From positions 297,251 through 361,250 of the forward strand of contig NW_019774269.1 in the NCBI RefSeq assembly GCF_001039355.2: a DNA stretch of 64,000 bases, read 5' to 3'. The DNA is from Lingula anatina. Taxonomy: Eukaryota > Brachiopoda > Lingulata > Lingulida > Lingulidae. The notes below the pieces were generated by a model. That model was not told the origin of the DNA. It saw only the letters and a program-made list of their open reading frames with translations, and made no database searches. Below, in pieces: positions 1-12,800 of this stretch. The position numbers and the translations under genes were made by a program. The first letter of the stretch is position 1. The number at the start of each line of letters is the position of its first letter.

Positions 1-27
1 TAACTTGTAGCTTTACTTTGTCTTTAG

Positions 28-409
28 ACTTCCATGGTGGTGTATCTACATAGCCTGGGTGGTGGCAGTGTTAACCTGTCTGGTCTGCTCTTACTACACC
101 ATGTTGTACGGACTCAAGTACGGACACAAGAAAAGTGTGCAATGGGTGGTTGCCTTCTTTACAGGGTTCTTCCAAAGTGTGTGCATTACACAGCCAATTA
201 AGGTGAGTAGCAGCAAAAAGGAGGCCATTTTAGATTCATGTTCTTTTTGTATAATTACTAGGCTTTTATTTTTTATTTTATTTATTTATTTATTATTTTT
301 TTTTTTTGTATTTTTTAGTTTAAAAATGTTTAGGCTGTTTTGTTTTAGGGTAAACTAGCAGTAGGACTCTTCATTTAAAGAAATAAATAGCTTTTTTATT
401 TATTTATTC

Positions 410-444
<35 letters not shown>

Positions 445-879
445 AGAAATTTAAATTACATTTTGGTATCGAGTTATGTTGTGAAACAGGTTACTTGTTT
501 GCATTGATTACCTTTGTATAAAGTGTTAAATGCAGGCAGTTAAAATGGGATTTGCAAATATATCTTTGTTATCTTGTTAACAGACAACAAAATAAAAAGT
601 ATAATGAAAAAAAAAATGAAAAAAATGCATTTATACCAACACAATGACAATGTAAGCTGTAAAAACGAACGGAATAAAGAGTATGATATAAATTAAGCAG
701 CTTGATTTGGAGCTCAATTAATTACAACAGTCAGTACTTTTTAAACAACTTCTAGTCATATTGAGAGAAATTATTTACTGTTACTATAAATAATAATAAT
801 AATAATAAGAAGAAGAATATCTATTTAAGAAAACATTTGCATGGCATAAGATTGCTGTGATATTGATAAATTTGTTCTC

Positions 880-918
<39 letters not shown>

Positions 919-3900
919 TTTTGCTATATCTTATCTAAAATTTCACATTCAGGTCATCCTGATTGCATTGTTGGTGAGTCTGATCCTGAAGAAATCAGTT
1001 GCAGTAAATGAGGGGAAGAAGGATATACCTCAGAGTAAGAATATGGTTCATGTTCTCATCAGTTACCTGTGTCTTTGAATTAAGAAGTCTTCCATTTCAA
1101 TTGTTGCAATCTAAGGAAAGTTGGCTATTTTCCTGTGTAAGTTAAACTAAGTACTTCCTAACTTGAATTAAGAAGTCTTCCATTTCAATTGTTGCAATCT
1201 AAGGAAAGTTGGCTATTTGTACCACCAGCGTTAGCGCTGGCGGTACACATGGTTTTAGTCCCGTCCGGATCGTTCCGCCGGCTCCGCCGGACGGCTACCG
1301 TTACCGCTTCTCCTCCTAGATGGTAAGGGCCTCCGTACCCATCTCTTGGATTTAGGTCACCTATAATCTCAACTCGTTCCATGAAAAATTTGGGCTTTGT
1401 CGGTATTGGGGTCTAGGTGTGGCACTCATTGCAATGCACCCTTGTCTAAAAATGGCAAAATTAAATGCTAATTATCTACCCTACGGAAGGAATTATGGGA
1501 AAAATTTCTACAGACGGCTTTCCAAAAGTCATATATGTAGATTTCAAATATGCCCTTGGATTTGACCTTTGACCTTTATTTCAAGGTCAAACGGGCCAAA
1601 AGTTTCGAAAAAACAATTTTTTACGAAAAAAAAAAATTATTTGCCCCGTTATTCAGACACCACACAGACTTAACCAATAATATTATTGGAAAGTGTTACC
1701 CTTCAGGTCATCTTTCATCTCCGTGAATTTGGGGTTAATCGGTGCATTTTCACGGGAGTAGCGGCCATAAGATACCGAAACTGAAAACTGTCTCTAATTC
1801 GGGAACCGTTAATGCTAGAGACCCATTCTTTTTTGCATTTTGTAGAGCATGTAAAGCCCAACACTGAAGGTGGTCTCCGTTTTTTTGTATTCCATACGGT
1901 TTTCGAGTTACGCTGTCTCAAAAATTACATATTGGTGGTGAAAGCAAAATGTGCAATACGGTAATGGATAATAAATTTTGAACTCCAGAAAAATAAAACA
2001 TAAGGCTTGGCGAGGCAGACAACTTGTGGTCAAAAATGACATTATTTCATCAAATTTGAACATCTGGAACTTCAAAGCACCTCCCATTTCAAGAATTTTT
2101 GACCAAAATGACCTTTTCTTTATTTTAATTAATTTTTTCTGTACGAAATTTATGGCACATTATTGTAACTCCAAAATTATAACATTTAGTCCCTTATATC
2201 TCCAAAACTGGCAGAGATAGGTCCATAGTTACTATTGAAGTTGAATAGGAAATCATATACTGGCAATCAAAATGTGACCTTGAAATTGACCTTTGACCCA
2301 CTTTTCATCATGAATTGAACTTTGCAAATTTTGGTTCCCTTTTATCTCCAAAACTGGCAAAAATATGCCTATAGTAACTATTGAACTTGAATAGAAGTCA
2401 TTAGAGGCAATCTAAGTGTGACCTTGAAATTGACCTTTGACCTACTTTACACCATAAACTGAACTTTGCAACTTTTTAATGCTTTTATTTTCAAAACTGG
2501 CAGAGATACGCCCATAGTTACTATAAAATTGGAAAAGAAATTCATACGAGGCAATTTTTTCGTGACCTTAAAATTGACCTTTGACCTACTTTTTACCATG
2601 AACAACATTGCAAATTTTGGTTCCCTTCTATCTCCAAAACTGGCAAAAATACGCCCATAGTAACTATTGAACTTGAATAGAAGTCATTAGAGGCAATCTA
2701 AGTGTGACCTGGAAATTGACCTTTGACCTACTTTTCATCATGAATTGAAGTTTACAAATTTTGGTTCCCTTTTATCCCCAAAACTGGCAGAGATGTGTAC
2801 ATAGTTACTTTTGAACTTGAATAGGAAGTCATATACTGGAAATTTACTGTGACCTTGAAATTGACCTTTGACCTACCTTACTACTAACTGAAGTTTGATT
2901 GTACAAAACTGGTGGTGGTGTCCCTTTTTTTTTGTGTGTGTGTGTGTGGGGACTATACGATTGCGCTTACTCCAGCTGGTGGAACAATATTCGGAGGCGG
3001 TATCGCCTCTCTGATCCTCTAGTTTCCTGTGTACGTTAAACTAAGTACTTCCTAAGTTGGTGCTGAAAATAGAAAAATTAATTTCAGATTAAAAATTTTT
3101 CTAGTTAGAACTGGAGTGAAAAGGAGTGTGAAAGTAATTCCTTTTAATTTTGTTTTACCCCCACAGCTGAAGATGAAAAATACCTTAAGGATGAAAACAT
3201 AGCTAATTATCGAAAGAATCTTCAACAAAAGCGTGCTCAGCACATGTACAAGCCTCTACCAGAGCCCGTGGTAGAACACATGCGCGGCATACGAATGAAA
3301 GAGAGGAGGATGTATCAAATACTGGTAGAGCTGGCGCTGTATGTGACCTTCACCTTGGCCCTGGTATTTGTGACATATGGCCACCGAGACCCTATGGCAT
3401 TCTATGTGACAAAGTCTACAGAAGATGTGTTTATCACGGTGGAGTATGCAGATGGTCCAGCCTTTGAAGAGGTAAGTTAGACGGGACTGGACATTGCAAG
3501 GTACTGATGGGATTCTTTAAATCATTCAGTTTTAAGGAACTGATACAAATTCTTCAAGACCTTCAGTATCAAGGAACGTACTACGTGATGGCAATTCTTG
3601 AAAAGCTTCAGTTTCATTGTACTGATAGAGATTACACAGAGCCTTGAGTTTCATGGTACTGGTGGCTCTCTATTGCAAAGTTTGTTTGAGAGAATAATTT
3701 GATCATTACTGGTACTATAACAGTTACAATCTGCCGTATAAACTATCACTTACCTTTTACATGTATTTTCACTATTCCCCCAGGTCAGTGATGTTGACTC
3801 CATGTGGGAGTACCTAGAGGAGACATTTGTACCTTCCCTGTTCACTTCTACCTGGTATAATGGTGACAGTGTGACAGAGAGTGACAGCCTGACAGCTGAC

Positions 3901-6511
3901 ATGGTGTCACTCCATGTAGGGGCAGCCAGACTCAGACAGCTGAGAGTGAAAGGTTATATTTTATAGTCCCTCTCTACTGTTCTACACTGAGTATATTATA
4001 ACTGTGGAGTTACTGTAAGGATCTGTGTGTCTCTCTTTCTTCTGTCATACAGATAGTGCATGCAGGCACACATACCTCTGTACACACACAAACACACACA
4101 GGGTATGTTATGACTTTGTGAGAGTATGTACATGTAGTCGTATTATGACCCTGCAGTAGTGAGTTCATTGAGCTTCTGTATCATATCTCTTGTATTTCAG
4201 ATGTCTGTGATGTGCCCCCCACGTTCCAGTCCATGATCCACTCCTGTACAGTGAGATATGAATGGGGCACTGATGACAGCAGGGACTATAACACCTCATG
4301 GACACCCCTGGTCAACACAACTGACCACCCCACTGACCAGTGGACATACCAGTCTGCTTTCAAGCTGAGGTCACTTCCATTTGCTGGAAAACATGGCACT
4401 TACAATGGTAAACTATTTCTCCCTTTGACTATACATGTAGCAATTAAGTGCATAATAATGGTTAATTCAAACTGCTACGGGTATTTGTGGCTTGGTTTTT
4501 TTCTAGAATAGCATAAATGTTTATTTTAAAGTAATTAATTTGAAAATGTATGTTCTTTATTCATGCTTGCATTGCTTACTATTACTTATCCTCTTCAAGA
4601 CTTGTCAGCATCCTTTACCATCTCCCTCTATCTTTTGCTGCTATCCTTGCTTTATTTGCCCTTTGATATTTACTATATAAATATAGGTTTGTGTTTTTAT
4701 TGGGCTGTCTTTGTTGAATCCGTATTATGCTGAATTTGTTGACAAGAAAAATACCAATGAAATGAAAATATTGATTAGAATGTTAAAGCAGTTGTAATAA
4801 ACCAATACACGACCATACATGTATATTTTGAACCTGGAGGGCACATTTTTGGTTCAAGTAAGAAAAAAATAACATTCTCTGTATCCATACTTTAGCATGT
4901 TAGTTGGAGGATGTGTAAAACTCCTTGATGACACTGGAGGAAAAAAAAACTCTCTATGACTATATGTATATGATATTTTAGGTGGAGGATATGTTAAACT
5001 CCTTGGTGACACCAGAAATAAAAGCCTGTCAATTCTTGCGGACCTGCAGGAGTTCAAGTGGATAGACCAGAGGACACGTGCCGTGTTCCTGGAGTTTACC
5101 CTGTACAACCCCCAGGTTAACCTGTTTAGTGTGGCACAGTTACTATTTGAGTTCCACCCCACTGGGGCCATCTTCCCTTTCTATCAAATCTTTACATGTA
5201 AATTTTACCAATATGGGTAAGTTATTGCTGGGGCTGTCTTCTTGTTCTATCACATCTTCAGCAATTAACCTTAATACTCATAAAGAACGAGTGTTAAAGA
5301 TAAAGTGGAGGCTTATGTGCTTATTTTTAAAATTTTTGGATTAACTTATAATTTTAAGGCTTTCTAACTACTAAGTACATATATATATAGGATAATAATA
5401 ATTTTAGTATAAAATGAATAAAGTGTTATAAAATATACATTATAAAGCAATGCAAGTAAAGAGATACAGTTAAAATGAAATTTTATTTAGAACAAATTTA
5501 TAACAACAGCCCTGAAGTCAGTAGGTATACATTTGTTGCCAGAAAGGTGGTGATTTGATAAATCTTCATCATTAATTTTATTCATCAGCAGTATATCATT
5601 TCTGTGAGTTTGATCAGGTATCAATCTCTTTATTATTTATTTTTAATTATTTTCATTTCAGGAATGGGTTGGAAATCTTTGTCGCAGTTTGTGAAGTTAT
5701 GTTCATCCTGTTTATACTGACATCCACATACAGAGAGTTCAGCAAATTCAGAAACACTGGTTCTAAGGAATACTTCTCAGATCCTTGGAGTTACATAGAG
5801 GTGGCAATTGTCTGCCTGGGATACTCAGCCATTGGTCTGTTTTTTCAACGTTTAGTCATAGTGAACTTCACCATTGCCAATTTCCATGAACATGGCAGAG
5901 AGGAATTTGTGAACTTTTTCCCAGCAGCATTCTGGGACTACATCCTGGGCTACACCTTGGCAGCCATGCTGGTGCTGACAGTGCTTAAGTTTTTCAAGCT
6001 GCTACGGTTTAATGTCCGCATGAACATGTTGTCTGCCACTTTGAAGAAATCTTGGAAGCCTACACTACATTTCTATCTAGTTCTAGCTTTCCTCATGATG
6101 GCCTATGCCTTCTTTGGGCAATGTGCTTTTGGTCACTACATTGAAAAATTCAAGTCCTTAATAGACACGTTACAGACTTTGTTCACCCTGATCATGGGAG
6201 GATTTGAGTTTGCAATTCTGGGAGACTCAAACCGTGTCATTGGTATTGTGTTTCTGATAACCTTTGCCATGATAATCCAGGTGACGCTGATCAATATGTT
6301 CATTGCCATTATCGACGAGTCATTCAGATATGTTCTGAAGGCCACCAAGGAGACTTCCAATGAGCTGGAGATGGTGGACTTTATGTGGACTAGATTACTG
6401 GTGATTCTTGGTCTCCACACAGGGGCAGGGGTCACCATTCCTTCCAGTATTGATTTGAAGACACTGCAACAAGAGACTCAGGGTGAAGTTGGTTCAAATA
6501 CAAATAACTGA
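28..6511 (+). CDS. Polycystin-1-like / PKD-family channel protein, C-terminal part (5' end outside window)
   Basis: Seven exons join in frame: 28-202, 953-1034, 3167-3471, 3784-3952, 4201-4407, 4982-5216, 5662-6511 (stop TGA at 6509-6511), giving 673 residues. All junctions are GT-AG. The first exon encodes two hydrophobic helices ending FFQSVCITQPIK, a signature of the membrane region of PKD1-like proteins. Exons 3-6 encode the extracellular polycystin (TOP) domain, with GGGYV, WIDQRTRAVFLEF and YNPQVNLFS. The last exon carries the remaining helices, the pore loop (LIMGGFEFAI) and the last pore helix (INMFIAIIDESF), then a short tail without a clear EF hand or coiled coil. The family forms cation channels or channel-linked receptors, often ciliary. 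The pore lacks the LGD triplet of PKD2. The presence of helices before the TOP domain favours a PKD1/PKD1L/PKDREJ-type protein over PKD2; the exact subfamily cannot be set because the N-terminal part lies upstream. Confidence 0.92.
203..952 (+). other. Polycystin intron with AT-rich simple repeats
   Basis: Intron between visible exons 1 and 2. It is AT-rich and contains a GATT tetranucleotide run at about 416-445 and a TATT/TTTA run at about 881-921 just before the acceptor. No other gene is seen. Confidence 0.7.
1219..3022. mobile_element. 1.8-kb non-autonomous insertion with hairpin ends and tandem core
   Basis: The boundaries come from the split host duplication. The left end is a near-perfect hairpin (GTACCACCAGC, loop, GCTGGCGGTAC). 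The right end has a hairpin (GAGGCG, loop, CGCCTC) followed within about a dozen bases by CTAG, reminiscent of a Helitron 3' end, but the left end lacks the usual TC start. The interior holds AT-rich sequence and about five tandem units of 142-145 bp. No transposase or replicase frame is visible, so it must have depended on another element. The class is uncertain. Confidence 0.6.
2140..2885. repeat. Tandem repeat of about 144 bp, each unit with a DR1-type motif
   Basis: The marker tgacctt/tgacctg starts at 2275, 2419, 2563, 2705 and 2850, giving spacings of 144, 144, 142 and 145. Each unit also has a phrase near ccaaaactggcagagat and, 12 bases after the marker, TGACCTTTGACCY, which on the minus strand is the direct repeat RGGTCAAAGGTCA. 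A related doublet (TGACCTTTGACCTTT followed by AAGGTCAAA) lies at about 1561-1592 in the same element. Confidence 0.85.
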
Positions 6512-8456
6512 CCTTTTAGAGAATTGATTTTTTACATTTTCTTTTTCTGAACAAATTGATGCTGTAGGAATCTAAGCACCAGAACTGATTTTTAACTTAT
6601 TCCACAAACAACTATTTTTTTTTAATTTGACCACCACAAGAAGCTTAGTTTTGAAATTTTCCAAACAAGTTGATATAATTCTAGAATTATGTTTAGTTAA
6701 TTTTGTTTGAATAATTCAACAGATAACAATATTTGATATGTATATTGAGTATATGATCAGAGTTCTGTGTATAATTGACTTATTAATGCCGCTTGCTGAA
6801 AGCAGGAAATTGTATACTTTAAATGGACCAGACTGTTGGTGGTCCCCACATGGATGTATGTTTTGTGTTTACTAGTAGCAGACTTTTATTTGATTTTTTA
6901 AGTATTATTTATTTTCAGCATCCACTAAAGTCACAATTTGCATTTTAAAAAGCCAGTTAGAGACATTTTGGGTTAAATAAACTAAATGCCAAATTTAAGA
7001 TGCAGTAAAAACTCAGTTTGGATATTAAGACAGAACTACTTTAGAAAGAAATGGGTTTGACTTGAGTAATCATATAACCTTGGAGTTCCAGCTGTTACAT
7101 GGCACCAGTTAAACCAGTTTGTGGTGTGAACATGTTTAGAAATAGAAGTACACCAGATCAAGAGAGAAAAATTGACACAATGTTTGCCCATTTTAAGGCT
7201 CTTTATATTGTTGTTATTATTATTTTTATTTTTGTTGTTGTTGTTGTGACCCCTCAGTTTTAAATTTTTATGTATTTGTGGATATTCTTAATATATCGAT
7301 TTCTGTCATAGTTGCTGCTGTATTTGTGGATAATCTTAATATTGTATTTTATTCCAATAATTTGATATTCACTTTTTGAAATTTAGTGTCATAATTAATG
7401 TTATCTTTCCTGTTATTTAAATGTAATTGCAGGTTTTGTAATACTCGACTAATTATAAGGTTTAGAAACTTTTTTTCTGGTTTTTATGCAATTTTTACAT
7501 GTTAAAGAAGCATTTGGTATGAATTTATTAAGAAATAAACTGCAGTTATGTCTTTGTTAGGTATATTGAATGTTTCACATGGTTATACTCCTGCACAAAC
7601 AATTGATATGAAAAAAGTTTATCAAAGATAATTATGGGCTTTATATATATAGAGAGAGAGATAGATTGATCCAGATGTCTGTGGGAACTAAGCCACAAAA
7701 ATATAGTTCTACCTTGTAAACATTCAAAAATTAAAAGTTATTACCAATGTCCCTATTATTTTAAGCTATTTGAGTTTGTACGCGGACATTTTTCACAATT
7801 CTTTCTCTGTAAAAAATACTAAAATATTGTTCTTAAATATAGATCTCAAATTGAAAATTTAAAAAAGGCTGAAGCTAAAAACTTAAAGATGCATTATATA
7901 CATGTATGTATATATGAAGTCAATGTTTTGCCGCAAAAACCAACCAAATGCCATATAGTTTAATTTCAAATAGTATAACTAAGATAATTACCAAAAGACA
8001 TTCTTTAATATTACCAGAAAAATGATATTTGAACGGATTTTCTGCTAGCTTTCTATGCTGTTTACACGTGGGGCAGAAAAGTAGGTCACATAAGTAGGTT
8101 AAATTTCTGACCAAAAATTTAAAGAAGGGAGCAGTCTAAAGCTCTTTTATAGCTGATCGAGTGTTTTATGCAGTTTATCCCTTGGCATGTCGACTTAATT
8201 TGAGCTGTATAAGAAACTAGTAGAAGTTGTTTATACGTGTTATCGGGAATCCACGCTCCACCGGTGTTTGGTTCATACTGTAGTATGTACCATTAAAGGT
8301 TGCTGATACAAATTGTTCAGAATAGAAGAATCCAAACTAACAGCCTTTATCCTGTCACTATTTTTTTTTCGCACTTTTTTCATGGTTCAACGGTTGTTGA
8401 TACATCTATTGTTTGAAAACACTTTCCTAATTCATCCTTTTTTTATATAATTATTT
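6512..8456. other. Intergenic spacer between convergent polycystin and receptor genes, with probable 3' UTRs
   Basis: AT-rich and without coding potential. AATAAA signals on the plus strand at 6976-6981 and 7534-7539 are candidate polyadenylation sites for the polycystin gene. The spacer also contains a short TATATA/GAGA run near 7643-7662. No separate gene is seen. Confidence 0.6.
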
Positions 8457-9802
8457 TCACATATCGATTGCTGTCATAGTTGCTGCTGTCAGTTGGCTGC
8501 CGTAAAGAGGGTTTCTAAAGCTGGACTGTCTGTTATATGGGGTAGCTTGCGGTGGTGGCGGGGGAGGGGCAGGTGGGAGCGGTGCCATTCCATAACTCGG
8601 GTTTTCCGTTTTTAGGTTGGTACCCTGAAAATAGAGCAAAAAAAAGGCATGTGAACTCGATAAATACATGTATATGAAGCCGAGGAAAAACCAGTTAATT
8701 ACATTCAGAATGAGTGATCCGCACATGTACAACACGTACTTGTTATTTCTTCATGGAATTAATGTTGGTTGCGTTTTAGACCCAGTTCATTTTTCTTTTC
8801 CAGAAACACCATGCACAATGGTCATTATGAGCCTAGGTAACGCCACAATGCTTCCCAAGCACAGTGCATACTAGTACACATGGTACACATATTTAAAAAA
8901 AAAACGACTGAAATTTCTCCTTTCAAGAGTACTCTTACCTCTCTGACTCTAGCGNAAAAAAAAAAAAAAAAAAAAGGCATGTGAACTCGATAATTACATG
9001 TATATGAAGCCGAGGAAAACCCAGTTAATTACATTCAGAATGAGTGACCCGCACATGTACAACACGTACTTGTTATTTCTTCATGGAATTAATGTTGGTT
9101 GCGTTTTAGACCCAGTTCATTTTTCTTTTCCAGAAACACCATGCACAATGGTCATTATGAGCCTAGGTAACGCCACAATGCTTCCCAAGCACAGTGCATA
9201 CTAGTACACATGGTACACATATTTAAAAAAAAAACGACTGAAATTTCTCCTTTCAAGAGTACTCTTACCTCTCTGACTCTAGCGTTTCCTGAAGTCTTCT
9301 CTTTCAGTTTGGCATAAGGAGCGTCATCGTCGTAATCGTCACTCCCGCCATCTGGCGTCCGAGATGTTGCGTTGTTCAGCGTCATATAGTGCGAAGAGGG
9401 CGAGCAGTAACTGTATACAAAACATGCAGTGATACTTTAAGGTTGAGCATCACACAATGAAGTATCTGATTTTATCGAGGCTGTGACAATATTTAAAACT
9501 GCAAAATCTAAACAGGTTTCACAATGCTTCCATTAAAAGTAATTAATAACTTATGAATTTATCAAGGCTGTTACTATTTTTTTTATTCAAAATGTAAACG
9601 TTTTTGATAATGCTTTCTAAAAAAAGCACATTTCTATTGATATATGCTGATGAGAGAGAGAGAGAGCATAAGTTACCCGTCATCATCATCGGGTTCCCCG
9701 TGGATAGAATCGAGAGTTGCGTAAGTGTTTTCTACATCGGCGTAGTCACTTGGCGACTGGTAATGGGGCTCTGGATAATAGGCCACCGCCGGCTCACTGC
9801 CA
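8457..9802 (-). other. Receptor cytoplasmic tail (three exons)
   Basis: Exons 9802-9677, 9410-9269 and 8624-8457 encode residues 783-927. The tail has YADV (803-806), YATL (810-813), SHYMTL (831-836, fitting the ITIM pattern), YAKL (857-860), NPSY (880-883), NPLY (910-913), acidic runs and a proline run [11 protein letters not shown] (887-897). NPxY motifs are known clathrin-adaptor or PTB sites; YxxL motifs can be SH2 or AP-2 sites. Use of these sites is inferred. Confidence 0.88.
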
Positions 9803-12800
9803 CTGCACAGTGAATACATACGGAGAACACCGTGTAAATTATAATGTAAATTTATATACATATATATATAAATGGTTATTTTATTAAAACAATTGTCTTG
9901 TATAATACTTTTTTTGGGGTTCCTCTAGTTATTTAAGGCAATTCTTGTGTGACACTTACTGGCACACCATCTGTAGGGTTGTCAAAACATCTAGGCAAAT
10001 TCTAAACTATTTCATCGACATGCGGCACATTTAAGCTGCAGGCGAACAATTACAAATCTCCGCATTTTGTAAAATAATATAAGATCTGTCCTTAGTGAAA
10101 CACGGAGATGACAATGGTCTGTCATGTTGTGGTCACGAGGTATGACGTAGTCAGCCACGTTGGGTCACGTGGTACTTACCTCTGGGCTGGTTTCTGGTTC
10201 CTCGCCCGGAAAACAAAAAATATCACCAGGCCCCCAACGATGATCCCCAGCAACAGCACGGCGACCACTATACCAGCCATGAGGCCTCCATCTACACTAT
10301 TTTGACCGCTATTTGTACCTAACCGCCCATCATTAAATAAAAGAAGAAAAAACGAAGAACTTTATGAATAAATTATTCTATTAAGAATGAATAAATTGAC
10401 TGAGTGGACATCACATTAAAACAAGGTTGATAGTTTTCATGGTACATGTACATGTATTTGTGCCTAATTATATCAAGTAGGTCAGGTAGATGTTGGCCTA
10501 CTATGTAACCGCAAGCATATCTGCGATAAAGAAGGAACAATAAATAAAGCAGCAGACGGACGGACAACTAACAAACGAATAGACAGACATTTACTCATGA
10601 ACAGATAAGAACATGAATGATTAAGCGAAGAATTGATAATCAACAGGTACTATATATCTAAAAACTACTGAACAAGTTAATGAAAAGGGAAAATTACTTA
10701 TAAATTAACATAAGAATAAATATATACGCATACTAGTTAATGGAATAAAAACATTTATTAATAGGGCATCTGAAGTACCACTTTGATTTCTAGTATAGCA
10801 GCAGTCAACCGTACTATTTTGCTCCTGAATTAACACCCACTTTTTATGTTTCCAGATGAAGTCGTGATTTGCCCGTGTACAGCTTTAGGCGTAGTTTTTT
10901 CGGTAACTGGAAACATTAGCAAACAATTGATGTTAAAAATTGGAGCCATAAATGCAAATCATGATACCCTTGGGGTATGATGTCTAAGACTTAATTAACA
11001 TAATTAGAAAAGGTACAAAAACACGTGTTTAGCATTTGCACAAATAAACAATGTTTGATCACATGTATACATAAGTTCAGCATGGTAATTTTACTTATAG
11101 TTAACAAAACTGCCGTTATTTAGACACTCACATCAACATTTTTTGTTAAAGTCGTCAATCTGAGCTTCGCGTTTTGCATACCTCAGTATACATCCCATAA
11201 TGATACACAACAAGCATGACAAAGCATAAAAAGGCGTGCACTCTAGTGAGGTGAAACCGTAATGTAAGTAAACTCACAGCATGGTCCCAGCAAACACGTC
11301 ACGTTGGTTCCTGGTTCCACGTGGTTAATCCGTAGTTATGACGTTATTATAATGTGGTAGCAACGTGCTAGCCACGCGATCCGAACGTGACGTGCTTGCT
11401 GGGGTTCTTTTTTTGGAAAACTGTTTCACGAGGCTTAGCCTTAACAAAATGCACACTATATAATAGACCTTTTGCATCAATGCCACAAAGCATCACTTCT
11501 GAAACCACTCACTGGCAGGTGCCGAGATGTCCAAACCACAGCCTTTTTTCTGTTTATTAATTATTTATTATTATTATCTTTTTTTTTATTTTTTCTTTGA
11601 AAGCGTGCGGAGTTCGAGGTTTTATGAGGGGATCCCTGTTCTCCTACAGGTCTATTTATGTCATCATTGTGTCTTCAGAATTTCATGAAAATGGAAATAA
11701 ATGTTTTAAAGTACCTGCTTATCAATCTTATCATGTGTCGCTAATCAAAATATTGCCAGTATACAAAATCAAACCCGTTCTCTCTCAGATAGGGTCACGT
11801 GTCGTAATTAGCCAGGTAATTAGTCGGCTCAGCTCGAATATACGACAGACAGGCAAATCACAAGTGGCATTGATCGCAAAAGGTCTATCATCTCGTGGGC
11901 CTATGAATTTTCGAACACTTGCGAGGTTTCAGCCTCACTAGCATGGTTCTGAGTAAAAAACCAAAGCCTACACAAAGAGGTGGATCCTACGAGCGTTGGC
12001 GAAGAAGAGAGAACCTGCCGAGAAGAACCCACCGAAGCAGTGGACGAAGACGAAGGCAAAGCAGCAGAAGACCCAGTCCAGTAAGCAGTCTGTCTCGGAG
12101 TACTTGCTTTACTATCAGGTTGTTTAGATGATGTTGGTGTTGTTCTTGTTGTTGATATTAATGTGTTTCCAGCGTATGTGGGTAATTGCGTGGAGTCAGA
12201 TACCGTTATTATCGATTGCATTGTGTTAGAGGAGAACAGTGTGGTTGTGGTGGATTGCGTTTTGATCGCCGAGGATGCACCTATGTTTATATTACTACTA
12301 GAGATTTCCATTGTTTCCGTTTTGAGATTAGGAATATCTGAAAAACCAACAATTATAATTCTCATTTATTTTTGCTATTGGCGACTTGCACATGGATGAA
12401 AATGACCATTAATAAATCACTGCATTGTGAAAGTAGTACTGTACTTTTAGTAGCTAGATCATTCACTGGCCAAACAAAAGCAAGCCAATAATCCAAGCAA
12501 ACTAAGATAACAACAAGTAAAGAAAAAAGTGGGAAAGGAAAGAGAGAGAGAGAGAGAGAGAGAGATGAGAGCGGAGGAGATGGGTTTTTCATACACATTA
12601 CACAGCAACGCCAAAGAAACAGAACACAACTGGAGGAGGCACAGAGCATACATTTCGACAGACACAAAACCAAAATTTAGATCAAAACTTAGAGACCATT
12701 CAGAATAGAAGACCCGAGTATCAACTGATCCAAGAATTAAATATGGCGGACCCTCCATAGAAGGAAGACGGCGTAATCCTCTCACACGCCTCCCCATGCG

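Larger units (their letters stand above)
1075..3056. repeat. 89-bp tandem host duplication, second copy split by an insertion
   Basis: The sequence beginning ttgaattaagaagtcttcc at 1075 recurs at 1164 directly downstream. The second copy breaks off at 1218 after ggctattt and resumes at 3023 with tttcctgtgtacgtt, ending near 3056. The interruption is a 1.8-kb insertion. The intact first copy shows what the empty site looks like. Confidence 0.8.

Noticed and set aside
7680-7689. Su(H)-type TGTGGGAAC in the polycystin/receptor spacer
   Set aside because: A few such matches are expected by chance in 64 kb, and it lies between two 3' ends.
8668-9204. Two near-identical 68-residue open frames on the plus strand
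   Set aside because: They are antisense to a receptor intron and duplicated only because of the contig overlap; no coding signature.
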